Shown here one piece after another: positions 8,951 through 18,632 of a stretch of 48,452 bases of DNA. The notes below the pieces were generated by a model that was given only the letters and a program-made list of their open reading frames with translations, was not told where the DNA came from and ran no database searches. Every line of letters begins with the position of its first letter. The first letter of the stretch is position 1. A program made the translations under genes and the position numbers. This DNA is from Ignavibacteriales bacterium (GTDB lineage: Bacteria; Bacteroidota; Ignavibacteria; UBA10030): NCBI GenBank assembly GCA_016186715.1, contig JACPLA010000022.1, positions 1 to 48,452 of the forward strand, read 5' to 3'.

Positions 8951-11900
8951 TTAACCTTGAAGTCGTACCGCCGACGGTCCGAGCAACGCACTCACGGCGT
9001 GCATGAAATCACCGCTGGGATTGACGACATGACGACGGGAGAAATATAGCGATTTTTTTGCTAATCCGCCACCCGTCACAATGAAATAACAACCACAGGT
9101 TCCCCGATGTTCCTCGAGCAGTTTGCGGATTTGAATCACCGTTTCCTCGGTCACTCTGTCCAGATCAAGCTGCAGCTCAATGCTCTTTGTGAATTTCTCA
9201 CGGACTCTTTCCATAGGGATCACGTCGTTGATCAGAATCTTGACTGTTTCTCCGCTTGCCTCACCCTTGCCCGTTACCATCACCATGGCGCCGGGCACAA
9301 GCAGCGAAACGAATTTCTGATAAGGATCGGAAAACACAATGCATTCTCCTTTACCGGTGAAATCCTCGAGGGAAACGAAGGCCATGGTATTTCCTCTTCG
9401 GTCGATCTTTTTCTTGACCGAGGAGATGATCCCGCAGGCCCTGGCGGTACCGTTTTTCGGAACGCTCTCCGGTTCTCCGAACCTCGTGTTCGCAAAAGCT
9501 TCGATCTCGGCACGATACTGGCTGAGAGGATGGCCGGACACATAGAATCCCAGGACCGCTTTTTCCCGGGAAAGTTTTTCGTTTTCCCCCCACGCTTCCA
9601 CCGACGGGAGCGTCGGTCGAGTATGAATCTTTGCACCAGACATTTCAAAAAGGCTGGACTGACCGCGGCCTCTGGCTTCCTGGCTGGCGGCCCCAAAGGC
9701 TATAGCCCGCTCAACACTTTCGAACAGCTGAGCCCGCTGGTCGTGCAGGCTATCAAATGCGCCGGCCTGGATCAAACTCTCCAGCGTCTTCTTGTTCACT
9801 GATCGAAGATCCACTCGGGCACAGAAGTCGAAAATATCCTGAAATCGGCCTTTTTCGACTCTCGCTTTGACGATTTGCTCCACAGCTCCCACACCGACGT
9901 TCTTGATCGCACTCAGCCCAAACCTGATTCCTTTCGGAGTAACCACGAAATCGACTCCGCTTTCATTGACGTCAGGCGGCAGAACGGCCATTCCGAGTTT
10001 TCGGGAATCGTCGATAAAAACAACGATTTTGTCCGTATCGCCGATTTCACCCGTCAGTGTCGCGGCCATGTACTCCGCCGGGTAGTGCGCCTTCAAATAA
10101 GCGGTCTGATATGCCAGCACGGAATAAGCGACACTGTGAGATTTATTGAACCCATACGACGCAAATTTTTCAATCAGGTCGAAAATTTCGGCTGCCGTTT
10201 TCTTTTCGATACCGTTTGTCAAGGCTCCTGCAACAAACTCCTTCTTCTGTTCGGCCATGAGGAGCTTATCTTTTTTTCCCATGGCCCGACGCATCAGATC
10301 CGCCTTCGCAAGACTGAAACCTGCGATGTCGCTCGCGATCTTGATGACCTGCTCCTGATACACGATGATCCCGTAGGTTTCCTTGAGGCTCGCCTCCAGC
10401 TTTGGGTGGAGATACGCGATGGTTTTCCTTCCGTGTTTCCGATCGATGAAGTCCGGGATGTTCTCCATCGGCCCGGGGCGGTAGAGGGCATTCATGGCAA
10501 CCAGATCGTGTATCGACGTTGGCTTCAGCCGCCGGAGGTAGTCCTGCATCCCCGAGCTTTCGAATTGAAACAGCGCCACAGTTTGTCCTTTGCTGAACAG
10601 ATCAAGAGTCTTGGCATCATCGGGCGGTATCCTGGTGAGGTCCAGATCCACGCCGTGATTTTCACGGATCATCCTCAACGCATTCTCAATGACCGTGAGC
10701 GTCCGTAATCCCAGAAAATCCATTTTCAGGAGACCGGCTTCCTCCAGATCTTTCATGTTGTACTGGGTCATCAGCTCCGACTGAGGTGTTCGGTACATCG
10801 GAACGTAATCGCTGATGTCGCCCGGAGCGATCACAACGCCGGCTGCATGCGTCGACACGTTGCGGTTCATTCCCTCCAGAACTTTCGCCGTTTCCACCAA
10901 GAGCGTGATTTTCTCGTCGGCACTTTGCTTGACCCATTTCAGATCCGGGACCGTCTCCAACGCTTCGGCCAGTGGAGTGACCTTTCCCTGAAAGACCGGA
11001 ATCTGCTTTGTAATGGAATCGATCGTACTGAGAGGGATGCCGAGAACCCGGCCTACATCCTTCAGGACGGCGCGGGAAGAGAGTGTTCCGAAGGTGATGA
11101 TTTGCGAAACCGATTCGGCGCCGTATTTGGACCGGACGTACTCAATAACTTGGTCGCGTTTGTCGTCGGCAAAATCGATATCGATATCCGGCATGCTGAC
11201 CCGATCGGGATTCAAAAAACGCTCAAAGAGCAGGCCAAAGGTCAACGGATCGACATCTGTGATTCCCAGAGAGTACGACACGAGGCTCCCTGCAGCGCTT
11301 CCCCTGCCCGGGCCTACTCGTATCCCCATTTGCTTTGCCTGGTTAATGAAATCCTGCACGATGAGGAAATATCCGGCATATCCCATTGTCTTGATCACGG
11401 AAAGTTCGTGGCGAAGACGCTGTTCGGCCTCGGGTTCAGGAGAGCCGTAACGTCTCCTCAATCCCTGTGTTGCGAGCAGGTCGAGATATTCCTCCAGCGT
11501 CCGTACCCCCGCATCGGGCGGAATCGGGAACTTTGGCATGTAATTTTTGTGGATCTCCAGCTCAAGATTGCATTTTTCAGCGATCTCGAGAGTGGATCGT
11601 AGTGCCTCAGGAAACTCGCTGAACAGCCGGCTCATCGCCTCCGCGGACTTGAAGAACAATTGGTCGGTCCCATAGCGCAGCGTCATATAATCCGGCGTGT
11701 TCGTGCTGCTTGCATCGGGAATGTGCAGCATGATATTGTGGGAGATGGAATGTTCAGGGCGGATATAATGGCAATCGTTGGTCGCGACGAGTTTTAGTCC
11801 CAACTCCGTTGCAAGCCGCGGCGCGTTGGCGAGAATCGGCTTTTCCACTTCAAGGCCATGATTCTGGATCTCGATATAGAAATCATCTCCAAAAATCTCC

Positions 11901-12418
11901 TTATAAATTCCGGCATAGGAGAGGGCTTCATCATACTCTCCGTTCGCGAGTTGTGCAGACACGACCCCTCCTGGACAAGCCGAGGTTGCCACGATTCCCT
12001 CGCGGTATTGTTCAAGGAGCTCCGCGTCAATGCGCGGTTTGTAGTAAAACCCTTCCGTGTGGCCCAGCGTGGAGAGTTTGATCAGGTTCTTATAGCCGGT
12101 CTCGTTCTTTGCCAGCAAGAGAATGTGGTGATACGCTCCGCGCCCCCTTCCCTTTGACATTTCGGCCGAAATGCTTCGCTCCCGTCGGCTCCCCTTTGTC
12201 ACGATGTAAGCTTCACAGCCGACGATCGGTTTGACCCCGGCTTTCCTGGCTTTTTTGTAGAACTCCAGCGCGCCAAACATAACGCCGTGGTCGGTTAATG
12301 CAACAGCCGGCATCTTGTTTTCGGCCGCCGCCCCGACGATTCCTTCAATCGTCGCTGCGCCATCGAGCAAACTATAATGAGAATGATTATGGAGATGGAC
12401 AAACTCTGACATGAACAA
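8951..12418 (-). CDS. dnaE: DNA polymerase III alpha subunit
   Basis: 1155 aa; PHP domain FVHLHNHSHYSLLDGA, PDIDIDFADDKRDQVIEYV, ALYRPGPMENIPDFIDRKHG, FNKSHSVAYSVLAYQTAYLKAHYPAEYMAA. Confidence 0.97.
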   Translation of the reverse strand: MFMSEFVHLHNHSHYSLLDGAATIEGIVGAAAENKMPAVALTDHGVMFGALEFYKKARKAGVKPIVGCEAYIVTKGSRRERSISAEMSKGRGRGAYHHILLLAKNETGYKNLIKLSTLGHTEGFYYKPRIDAELLEQYREGIVATSACPGGVVSAQLANGEYDEALSYAGIYKEIFGDDFYIEIQNHGLEVEKPILANAPRLATELGLKLVATNDCHYIRPEHSISHNIMLHIPDASSTNTPDYMTLRYGTDQLFFKSAEAMSRLFSEFPEALRSTLEIAEKCNLELEIHKNYMPKFPIPPDAGVRTLEEYLDLLATQGLRRRYGSPEPEAEQRLRHELSVIKTMGYAGYFLIVQDFINQAKQMGIRVGPGRGSAAGSLVSYSLGITDVDPLTFGLLFERFLNPDRVSMPDIDIDFADDKRDQVIEYVRSKYGAESVSQIITFGTLSSRAVLKDVGRVLGIPLSTIDSITKQIPVFQGKVTPLAEALETVPDLKWVKQSADEKITLLVETAKVLEGMNRNVSTHAAGVVIAPGDISDYVPMYRTPQSELMTQYNMKDLEEAGLLKMDFLGLRTLTVIENALRMIRENHGVDLDLTRIPPDDAKTLDLFSKGQTVALFQFESSGMQDYLRRLKPTSIHDLVAMNALYRPGPMENIPDFIDRKHGRKTIAYLHPKLEASLKETYGIIVYQEQVIKIASDIAGFSLAKADLMRRAMGKKDKLLMAEQKKEFVAGALTNGIEKKTAAEIFDLIEKFASYGFNKSHSVAYSVLAYQTAYLKAHYPAEYMAATLTGEIGDTDKIVVFIDDSRKLGMAVLPPDVNESGVDFVVTPKGIRFGLSAIKNVGVGAVEQIVKARVEKGRFQDIFDFCARVDLRSVNKKTLESLIQAGAFDSLHDQRAQLFESVERAIAFGAASQEARGRGQSSLFEMSGAKIHTRPTLPSVEAWGENEKLSREKAVLGFYVSGHPLSQYRAEIEAFANTRFGEPESVPKNGTARACGIISSVKKKIDRRGNTMAFVSLEDFTGKGECIVFSDPYQKFVSLLVPGAMVMVTGKGEASGETVKILINDVIPMERVREKFTKSIELQLDLDRVTEETVIQIRKLLEEHRGTCGCYFIVTGGGLAKKSLYFSRRHVVNPSGDFMHAVSALLGPSAVRLQG

Positions 12419-12443
12419 TCCTCTGTTTCAACCGGAGTCCGCA

Positions 12444-13868
12444 CTACGGGGCAATCACCATCAGGCGCGGCTCCGTCATGGCTTCAATGGCATATTTCAA
12501 GCCTTCCCTGCCGAACCCCGAGTCTTTGACCCCACCATACGGCATGTGATCGATGCGATACGTGGGATTATCGTTGACGATCACCGCGCCGACTTCGACA
12601 GTCTGGAACGCGTGGAGAATGTTTCTGAAGTCGTTTGAGAACACTCCGGCCTGAAGGCCGAATCGCGAATCGTTGATGCCGTCAATAGCCTCGGAGAATT
12701 CCCGAAACCGATGCACAGTCACAACGGGACCAAAAACTTCTTCACAAAACACCTTGGCCGTTTTTTCGACGCCGGAAAGTATTGTCGGTTCGATGAGGCG
12801 ATCGTGCCTTGCGCCTCCCAAGAGGAGCGTTGCTCCCGCGCTGACGGCCTCCGTGATCCATGCATGGACACGGTCCGCGGATGCATCGTCGATCAAAGGG
12901 CCTATCGAGGTGTCCTCATCCGCCGGGTTGCCTAATTTCAAAGTCCGCGTGGCTCCAAGGAGCCGCTCAAGATACTCATCGTAGCGTCTCTCATGAACGT
13001 AGATGCGCTGAACCTTGATACAGACCTGCCCGGAATAGACGAACGAGCCGGTCACATTTCGGCGCGCCGCTTCTTCCACGTCGGCCGACTCGTCAACGAT
13101 GACGCCGGCATTTCCTCCAAGCTCAAGCAGAACCTTTTTCTTGCCCGCCTTTGTTTTCAGATACCAGCCAACCTTTGGACTTCCGGTAAACGAAATCATT
13201 GCAACGCGGTCATCCGAGACCAGCGATTCCGCAACTGCATTCTCGCATGGAAGAACGCTCCACGCTTCGGGCGGGAATCCCGAATCCGCGATGATCCGCG
13301 CAAGCCTGAGACTGGTCAACGGCGCCTGCGGGGGAGGTTTCAGAATCCACGCATTTCCCGAGGCAATCGCAGGTGCGATTTTGTGGGCTACAAGATTGAG
13401 GGGATAATTGAACGGTGCAATGGCAACGATCAGGCCAAGAGGAAAACGACGGGTCAATCCGAATCTTTGCTCGGAAAGAACGTTCCAATCCAGGGGGATC
13501 GTTTCGCCCCCGATACGTTTCGCTTCCTCCGCCGCAATGTTGAAGGTCGCAATTGCACGTTCTACCTCAATTCGTGCAGCCTTGGCCGGTTTCCCTACTT
13601 CTTTGACGATCGTTCCTGCAAAGGCTTCTTTCTCTTCCCGAATTTTTCCTGCAATGAAGGAAAGGATCTCAGCCCTTCGATGGCTTGGAAGATTTCGAGT
13701 GACACTGAACCCTTTCCGGGCCGCAACAATCGCTTTTTCGGCCTCTGCTCTTCCAGCGAGATGAACTTCACCGACCGTCGACAGATCATAGGGATTCCGG
13801 ATCAGGACGGTTCGACCCGTCGACTGCCATTTACCGCCAAGATAGAACGAACCACGGTTAGAGGACAT
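12444..13868 (-). CDS. NAD(P)-dependent aldehyde dehydrogenase family protein
   Basis: 474 aa; ISFTGSPKVGWYLKTKAGKKKVLLELGGNAGVIV, FVYSGQVCIKVQRIYVHE, EEVFGPVVTV. Confidence 0.9.
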   Translation of the reverse strand: MSSNRGSFYLGGKWQSTGRTVLIRNPYDLSTVGEVHLAGRAEAEKAIVAARKGFSVTRNLPSHRRAEILSFIAGKIREEKEAFAGTIVKEVGKPAKAARIEVERAIATFNIAAEEAKRIGGETIPLDWNVLSEQRFGLTRRFPLGLIVAIAPFNYPLNLVAHKIAPAIASGNAWILKPPPQAPLTSLRLARIIADSGFPPEAWSVLPCENAVAESLVSDDRVAMISFTGSPKVGWYLKTKAGKKKVLLELGGNAGVIVDESADVEEAARRNVTGSFVYSGQVCIKVQRIYVHERRYDEYLERLLGATRTLKLGNPADEDTSIGPLIDDASADRVHAWITEAVSAGATLLLGGARHDRLIEPTILSGVEKTAKVFCEEVFGPVVTVHRFREFSEAIDGINDSRFGLQAGVFSNDFRNILHAFQTVEVGAVIVNDNPTYRIDHMPYGGVKDSGFGREGLKYAIEAMTEPRLMVIAP

Positions 13869-13930
13869 GACTGAGGAAAACCTTGTCGGCGCGGAACAAC
13901 GGCGGCTGTACCGCGGAAGACGAATCGTGA

Positions 13931-15434
13931 TTAATCGGCCAACAGCATTTTGATCCTGGGGACGGCCTCGTCGATGGGAATCTGGATCCTCTCCCCGCTT
14001 TTCCTGACCTTGATCTCGATCTTCTTCTCACGCAGACCCTTTTCTCCCACGACTATCTGGAACGGCATCCCCATCAGATCGGCATCCTTGAACTTGAACC
14101 CGGCAGAGACCGAGGGACGATCATCAAAGAGCGTTTCCACTCCGGCTTCCATCAGGGCACGATAGACCTGATTCGAAACAAGAACCGTCTCCTTGTTATT
14201 CATGCTCGCTGCGATGACATGAACGTGATAGGGCGCCAGCGCCTTGTTCCAAATGATTCCATGCTCATCGTGACTCTGCTCGATAGAGCTCGCGATGATC
14301 CGTTCGATACCGATGCCATAGCTCCCCATGACGATGGGATTTGATTGCCCGTTCTCATCAAGGAACGTTGCACCGAGGGATTCGGAATACTTTGTTCCGA
14401 GCTTGAAGATATGGCCAATTTCAATCGCGTTCACGATTTTGAGATTCGAACGGCACCGTGGGCAGGGCTCTCCCGGTTCCACGGTTCGAAGATCGAAGTA
14501 GCCGTCAAGCGTCACGTCCCTCTGAAAATCAATATTGGCAAGGTGATAATCGTTCCGATTGGCACCGCTGATCATTCCGTTTGCCCCATCAAGTCGGCGA
14601 TCGGCAATGATGCGAAAGCCTTTCAGATTGACAGGACCGATGGAGCCACCGTCGGCGCCCGTTAGAGCCATCAGTTCATCGGCATTAATCGGAACCACTG
14701 CCCCGCCGCCGAGCGCGGCGGCAAACTTGCTTTCGTTCAGTTGATCGTTTCCCGCCAACAACGCAAGCACCGGGGCCCCGTTGTGCCGGTAGACGACAGA
14801 CTTTGCGAGTCGCCGATGGTCAACGTTGAGAAACGACGCCAACTCGTCAATCGTCCTCACGTTGGGTGTGTGGACCTCTTCGAGTTTCTTGTCTTGATTC
14901 AGGCGACCGACCGGTTCGATACCCGAAGTGGCCACTTCGAGATTGGCCGCATAGTTGCAGGATGGACAGAGAGCGACGGTATCTTCTCCGCTGGGTGATT
15001 CAACCATGAATTCCTGAGATCCGGTTCCTCCCATCGGGCCGCTTGAGGCCCCCACCACAAAGAAATTGAGTCCGCACCGACGGAAGATATTCCGGTAGGC
15101 CTCGGCATGAGCATCGTACCCCCGATCCAGTCCGTCCCATGAAGCCTTTGATGCTCAAGATAAGGTTCGGAATGTTTCTCCTTCCGGTCTGGATCCATAA
15201 TGTCTCAGGATTCAGTGCAGGAAAGTAGAACTCCTGCCCGCCGATCGCGTTCATTTCCTCCCTGAGAACGGTCATTGCCTTCTGCATGGCCTTGTAGCCC
15301 AGCGGAAGATAGACATAAACTCCAGCGGTCAATTGGCGCATCAGCCCGGCCCGGATCATGAGCCGGTGACTGGGAATGACCGCGTCTGCGGGAGTCTCTT
15401 TTTGAGTGGGAATAAACGCTTTGGAAAGTCGCAT
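13931..15434 (-). pseudogene. proS: prolyl-tRNA synthetase, disrupted (internal deletion plus frameshift) or mis-assembled
   Basis: N-terminal frame MRLSKAFIPTQKETPADAVIPSHRLMIRAGLMRQLTAGVYVYLPLGYKAMQKAMTVLREEMNAIGGQEFYFPALNPETLWIQTGR; C-terminal frame SWDGLDRGYDAHAEAYRNIFRRCGLNFFVVGASSGPMGGTGSQEFMV...; the GPTHEE...FRDEIRPRFGVMRxREF motif-2 region is absent between them. Confidence 0.85.
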
Positions 15435-15738
15435 AGAACGGCGCTTACTGGACAACCCTCGTGAACGTTTCAATTTCACAAATCTTCCTCTCGGAAGCAA
15501 GACTTCCACCGGGTCGTCCAATAACAACAAGTTAGCCGACCTTGATTCAAGCCTTCTCCGCGGTTCCTCCCCGCAGATCCAATTCCTCCACGAGTTGGCA
15601 CCCCCGGTTGATCGCTATCACACTTTATTTTCCAGGATTTGTTTTATTAATTGTTAGACGAGGTCGTTGACCGCCCTTTCTTTTGCTTGCTGCCGGTCAA
15701 GTTTTTCTGACTCATCCCAAGAAATCCCGGGACCATAC

Positions 15739-16209
15739 ATGGGCAACTCAAGAGTTATTTTTGTCGGCGCTGTTTCGGTTATTATGGGGCTGTATTCGGT
15801 CGGGCTTCAGAGAGCCGAGCGCGCCGTCGGCCGCATAGGCGAGGTTCATTCCTACCAGATGCAGGCGGAAGAAATTGCCAAGGCCGGCGTTGCCCTGGCT
15901 ATCAACAAGTTGGAAAACAAAAAGCCGAGTCAGCTTCCCAAGTTGAACAACCTCTCGATATTTGGCGGCATCGTCAGTTATGTTGTGGATGACGACGGTC
16001 TTCCCGCGGAGCAGGCCCGAATCAAATCCACCGGCACATATAAGAACCATCAAGCGGTCCGCACCGCGATTGTAACCCTGACCGGGACGACCGGTGGAGG
16101 AAAGAAAAAGAAGAAATGGAGCAACTGGGAGGTCGTAAGGGTGTTCACGCAATTCAGCGGCTCTGAATTTGAAAACCAATACACGATACAGCACCGGGAT
16201 AACGAATGA
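15739..16209 (+). CDS. short prepilin/PilX-like protein of unknown function
   Basis: MGNSRVIFVGAVSVIMGLYSVGLQRAERAVGRIGEVHSYQMQAEEIAKAGVALAINKL: N-terminal TM helix plus Ala-rich helix as in pilin-like proteins; only plus-strand gene in this stretch, followed by a terminator. Confidence 0.5.
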   Translation: MGNSRVIFVGAVSVIMGLYSVGLQRAERAVGRIGEVHSYQMQAEEIAKAGVALAINKLENKKPSQLPKLNNLSIFGGIVSYVVDDDGLPAEQARIKSTGTYKNHQAVRTAIVTLTGTTGGGKKKKKWSNWEVVRVFTQFSGSEFENQYTIQHRDNE

Positions 16210-16262
16210 GAACTTAGACCGTCCCATGACGGTTCACGCATGCTGGTTTCTTCCCGACCAAC

Positions 16263-16299
16263 AAAAAACCGACTGAGCAGCCTCAGCCGGTTTTTTTTT
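16263..16299. terminator. bidirectional rho-independent terminator
   Basis: aaaaaaccgactgagcagcctcagccggttttttttt: stem accg-a-ctgag/ctcag-c-cggt flanked by A- and T-runs, between convergent genes. Confidence 0.8.
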
Positions 16300-16379
16300 C
16301 ATGCTTCTTTGTCCGTCGTCTGGTGTCTCGACCCACAAAACGCTATGAATTCAAGGAAGGGAATCTCCGGGACTCGACA

Positions 16380-18050
16380 CTAGCCGAAATGCCCGGAAGG
16401 GATGTTGACCTCTTCAGCGGGAGCTGCCTGAGGCCGGTCGTGAACGCGCTCCTTTGTTTCATGAATCCTCGGCCGTCTCTTCCGATGCCGCAGTCTCCTT
16501 TCCGTGATGCCCAGGCCGCTTCGATACAAGAGCGGAATTTCGAACCGAAGAGCAGAATCCACATTCTTCCCGAGCGGCGTCATCAAACCAACGTCATGGA
16601 TCGCCCGAATGGCATCATCGCCGGATGGAGTCAGTTTTTCAAACAGACCGTACAACTCATCCCGGCTAAATGATGGTTTTTCCTTCCCCCGCAGGGCGTC
16701 AAAATGACGCGCAAGGTGCGGAAATTCCGCGTTGAGGTAGGTTTCACATCGATATTCAGAAACGCCAACAAACGCTTGCCGGAGAGCTCGTGCGCTGATG
16801 AGTGTGCCGGGAGACGAGGGTCCCTCGTTCCTGTTCAGATCCTTCTGCAGCGCAACGGCTGTGTTCCCAAGGTGGATCAATTCTCTTGGAAATCTCATCC
16901 CCAATCCATCGACAAGACGTTTCATCATCCATTCGTGCGTCCGGGAACGGACTCCCTCCCTGCGGATGATCCCCATATCTGACTCAAAGATTGAATAAAA
17001 CACCCTCAGCACGAATTCATCGTTACCGTTGATAACTGCTCCAACGTCTACCTGCTGCCCAAGGGCCTGACTGCAATGTGACTGTACTGCGGGAGATGAA
17101 ACCGCCCGAGCGACAAGCAATTTGATCAGCCATTGACTGCGCCATCGCATATCATTCGTGTAACTGACAAGGTGAGACTTGTTGACAATCCTCAACTGCC
17201 GATAGATATCTTTCCGGAGGAAAATCTTGAAGTGGATGTTGCGGAACCGATCGCTGTATTCGACAAGGAGCTGAACAAGTCCTGTGATCGAAGTTCTGAG
17301 ACGTTCCACATCATCGAAAAAGAGAAGGTCAAGTTTGTCAAGGAGAATCCACGAAAGACACTTTGTTTCCTGCAGAAGGCTGTCAATCGTGTCCAGAAGG
17401 GTGATAATGGCCATGCCGGTCTGATTCCTGAAACTGACCGACAACTGTCGGCCGACTTCCTTCGGTTCCGTCGATGAAGGTTGCGGAGCGCCTTCCATCA
17501 AACTGTCGATCCGCTCTTTCAGCTTCCCGACCGAATTCGATGCCTCGATCAGACCGAGTTGCCTGACAATTCGGGCCAGGGCGGCGTAGTGAGCCTTGAC
17601 TTTCGGATTGACGGAATGCTCAGCGATCTGCTCCATCCTCTTGTCGTCAACGAGGGTAGTTGCGGTCTTCAGTCCGAAATAGAGCAGCCAAAAGGCGCGG
17701 AAGTCATTTGCCGTTTGCGGGCTGAGTTCGTCGATATCAACTCCGGAAAGATACCGTTCACTCTGGAGGCCTGTGACAGGGATGCGGAAAATGACCTCGT
17801 ATCCTTTCGGGAGCAAAGGCTTCCAGATTCCGAGGTCACCGCAGAGGAGTCGAAAGAGGGCGCTTTTCCCCGATCCCTTTGCTCCAATGAACAACGTGTG
17901 TTGGGGGGTCAGCGCTTGCCGAAGCATTTCTGTACCGACAAAGCATTGGCTTAAGCGGTAATCGGTTTCGGCGTCGACCCGTCCGAAATGAAGCGAACTG
18001 AGAACCTGGGGGGATTCCATCATCTCATCTCCGGAGTTTGTGTTCTTCAA
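16380..18050 (-). CDS. P-loop ATPase, Sll1717-like
   Basis: 556 aa; CFVGTEMLRQALTPQHTLFIGAKGSGKSALFRLLCGD (Walker A) and LSWILLDKLDLLFFDDVERLRTSITGLVQLL (Walker B-like), FRNIHFKIFLRKDIYRQL. Confidence 0.6.
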   Translation of the reverse strand: MKNTNSGDEMMESPQVLSSLHFGRVDAETDYRLSQCFVGTEMLRQALTPQHTLFIGAKGSGKSALFRLLCGDLGIWKPLLPKGYEVIFRIPVTGLQSERYLSGVDIDELSPQTANDFRAFWLLYFGLKTATTLVDDKRMEQIAEHSVNPKVKAHYAALARIVRQLGLIEASNSVGKLKERIDSLMEGAPQPSSTEPKEVGRQLSVSFRNQTGMAIITLLDTIDSLLQETKCLSWILLDKLDLLFFDDVERLRTSITGLVQLLVEYSDRFRNIHFKIFLRKDIYRQLRIVNKSHLVSYTNDMRWRSQWLIKLLVARAVSSPAVQSHCSQALGQQVDVGAVINGNDEFVLRVFYSIFESDMGIIRREGVRSRTHEWMMKRLVDGLGMRFPRELIHLGNTAVALQKDLNRNEGPSSPGTLISARALRQAFVGVSEYRCETYLNAEFPHLARHFDALRGKEKPSFSRDELYGLFEKLTPSGDDAIRAIHDVGLMTPLGKNVDSALRFEIPLLYRSGLGITERRLRHRKRRPRIHETKERVHDRPQAAPAEEVNIPSGHFG

Positions 18051-18330
18051 TGCAGCATTTGCGGCGGGAGGAACCGGAAAGGCGTAGGGACGAGTTAGCC
18101 AAAATTGTGTGAAAAGTCAAACGCAAGGATGAGTTATCGGCGCCTGCCTGCCGTTGAGAATTCTAAGAAGCGGGCAGGAAAGATCTGACTTAGACGAAGA
18201 ACCTGAGGGGGCAGATCCTTCGACCACTCGACGAACGCAGTGCGCCGGTAGAAGCGTAGTCTCAGGACGACATTCCTTTTTTTTCGACCACTGCCGCACT
18301 TTCCAGGATGCTTCCATGAGACACGGTGTT

Positions 18331-18400
18331 TGTGCCCCCGAGACGACTCTGCGCCAGAGGCGCATCAGCCTTCGGCTGAGAACGTCCGACCAACGGTTTA
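18331..18400 (-). repeat. duplicated tRNA-Arg 3' segment interrupted by a 30-bp double hairpin
   Basis: tgtgcccccgagacgactc (18331-18349) and gaacgtccgaccaacggttta (18380-18400) are identical to 18494-18533, which covers the tRNA-Arg 3' half; between them lies tgcgccagaggcgca-tcagccttcggctga. Confidence 0.85.
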
Positions 18401-18405
18401 GTCCC

Positions 18406-18455
18406 AAAATGACAAGAGTTAACGAACGAAGTGATGCTAACTCTTTCGTCATTTT
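18406..18455. repeat. imperfect inverted repeat (hairpin)
   Basis: aaaatgac..gagtta [acgaacgaagtgatgc] taactc..gtcatttt. Confidence 0.7.
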
Positions 18456-18461
18456 GAGGAT

Positions 18462-18483
18462 CCCGCACGTTTTTTTGTGCGGG
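18462..18483. repeat. inverted repeat cccgcac/gtgcggg
   Basis: cccgcacgtttttttgtgcggg, 7-bp perfect arms around a T-rich loop. Confidence 0.65.
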
Positions 18484-18495
18484 AGAAACCTCCTG

Positions 18496-18569
18496 TGCCC
18501 CCGAGACGACTCGAACGTCCGACCAACGGTTTAGGAAACCGCTGCTCTATCCAACTGAGCTACGGGGGC
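18496..18569 (-). tRNA. tRNA-Arg (CCT)
   Basis: Reverse complement GCCCCCGTAGCTCAGTTGGATAGAGCAGCGGTTTCCTAAACCGTTGGTCGGACGTTCGAGTCGTCTCGGGGGCA; acceptor GCCCCCG/CGGGGGC, anticodon loop TTCCTAA. Confidence 0.95.
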
Positions 18570-18632
18570 AATCCCGGTTTGTTTATCAGGGCGGGTGGAG
18601 GCACTTCAATGTACGCAAGTTTCCACATCACT

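Noticed and set aside
18331-18569. att-flanked integrated genetic element at tRNA-Arg
   Set aside because: The duplicated tRNA segments are only ~160 bp apart and no integrase lies nearby, so there is no cargo-bearing island; kept only as a duplication/repeat observation.
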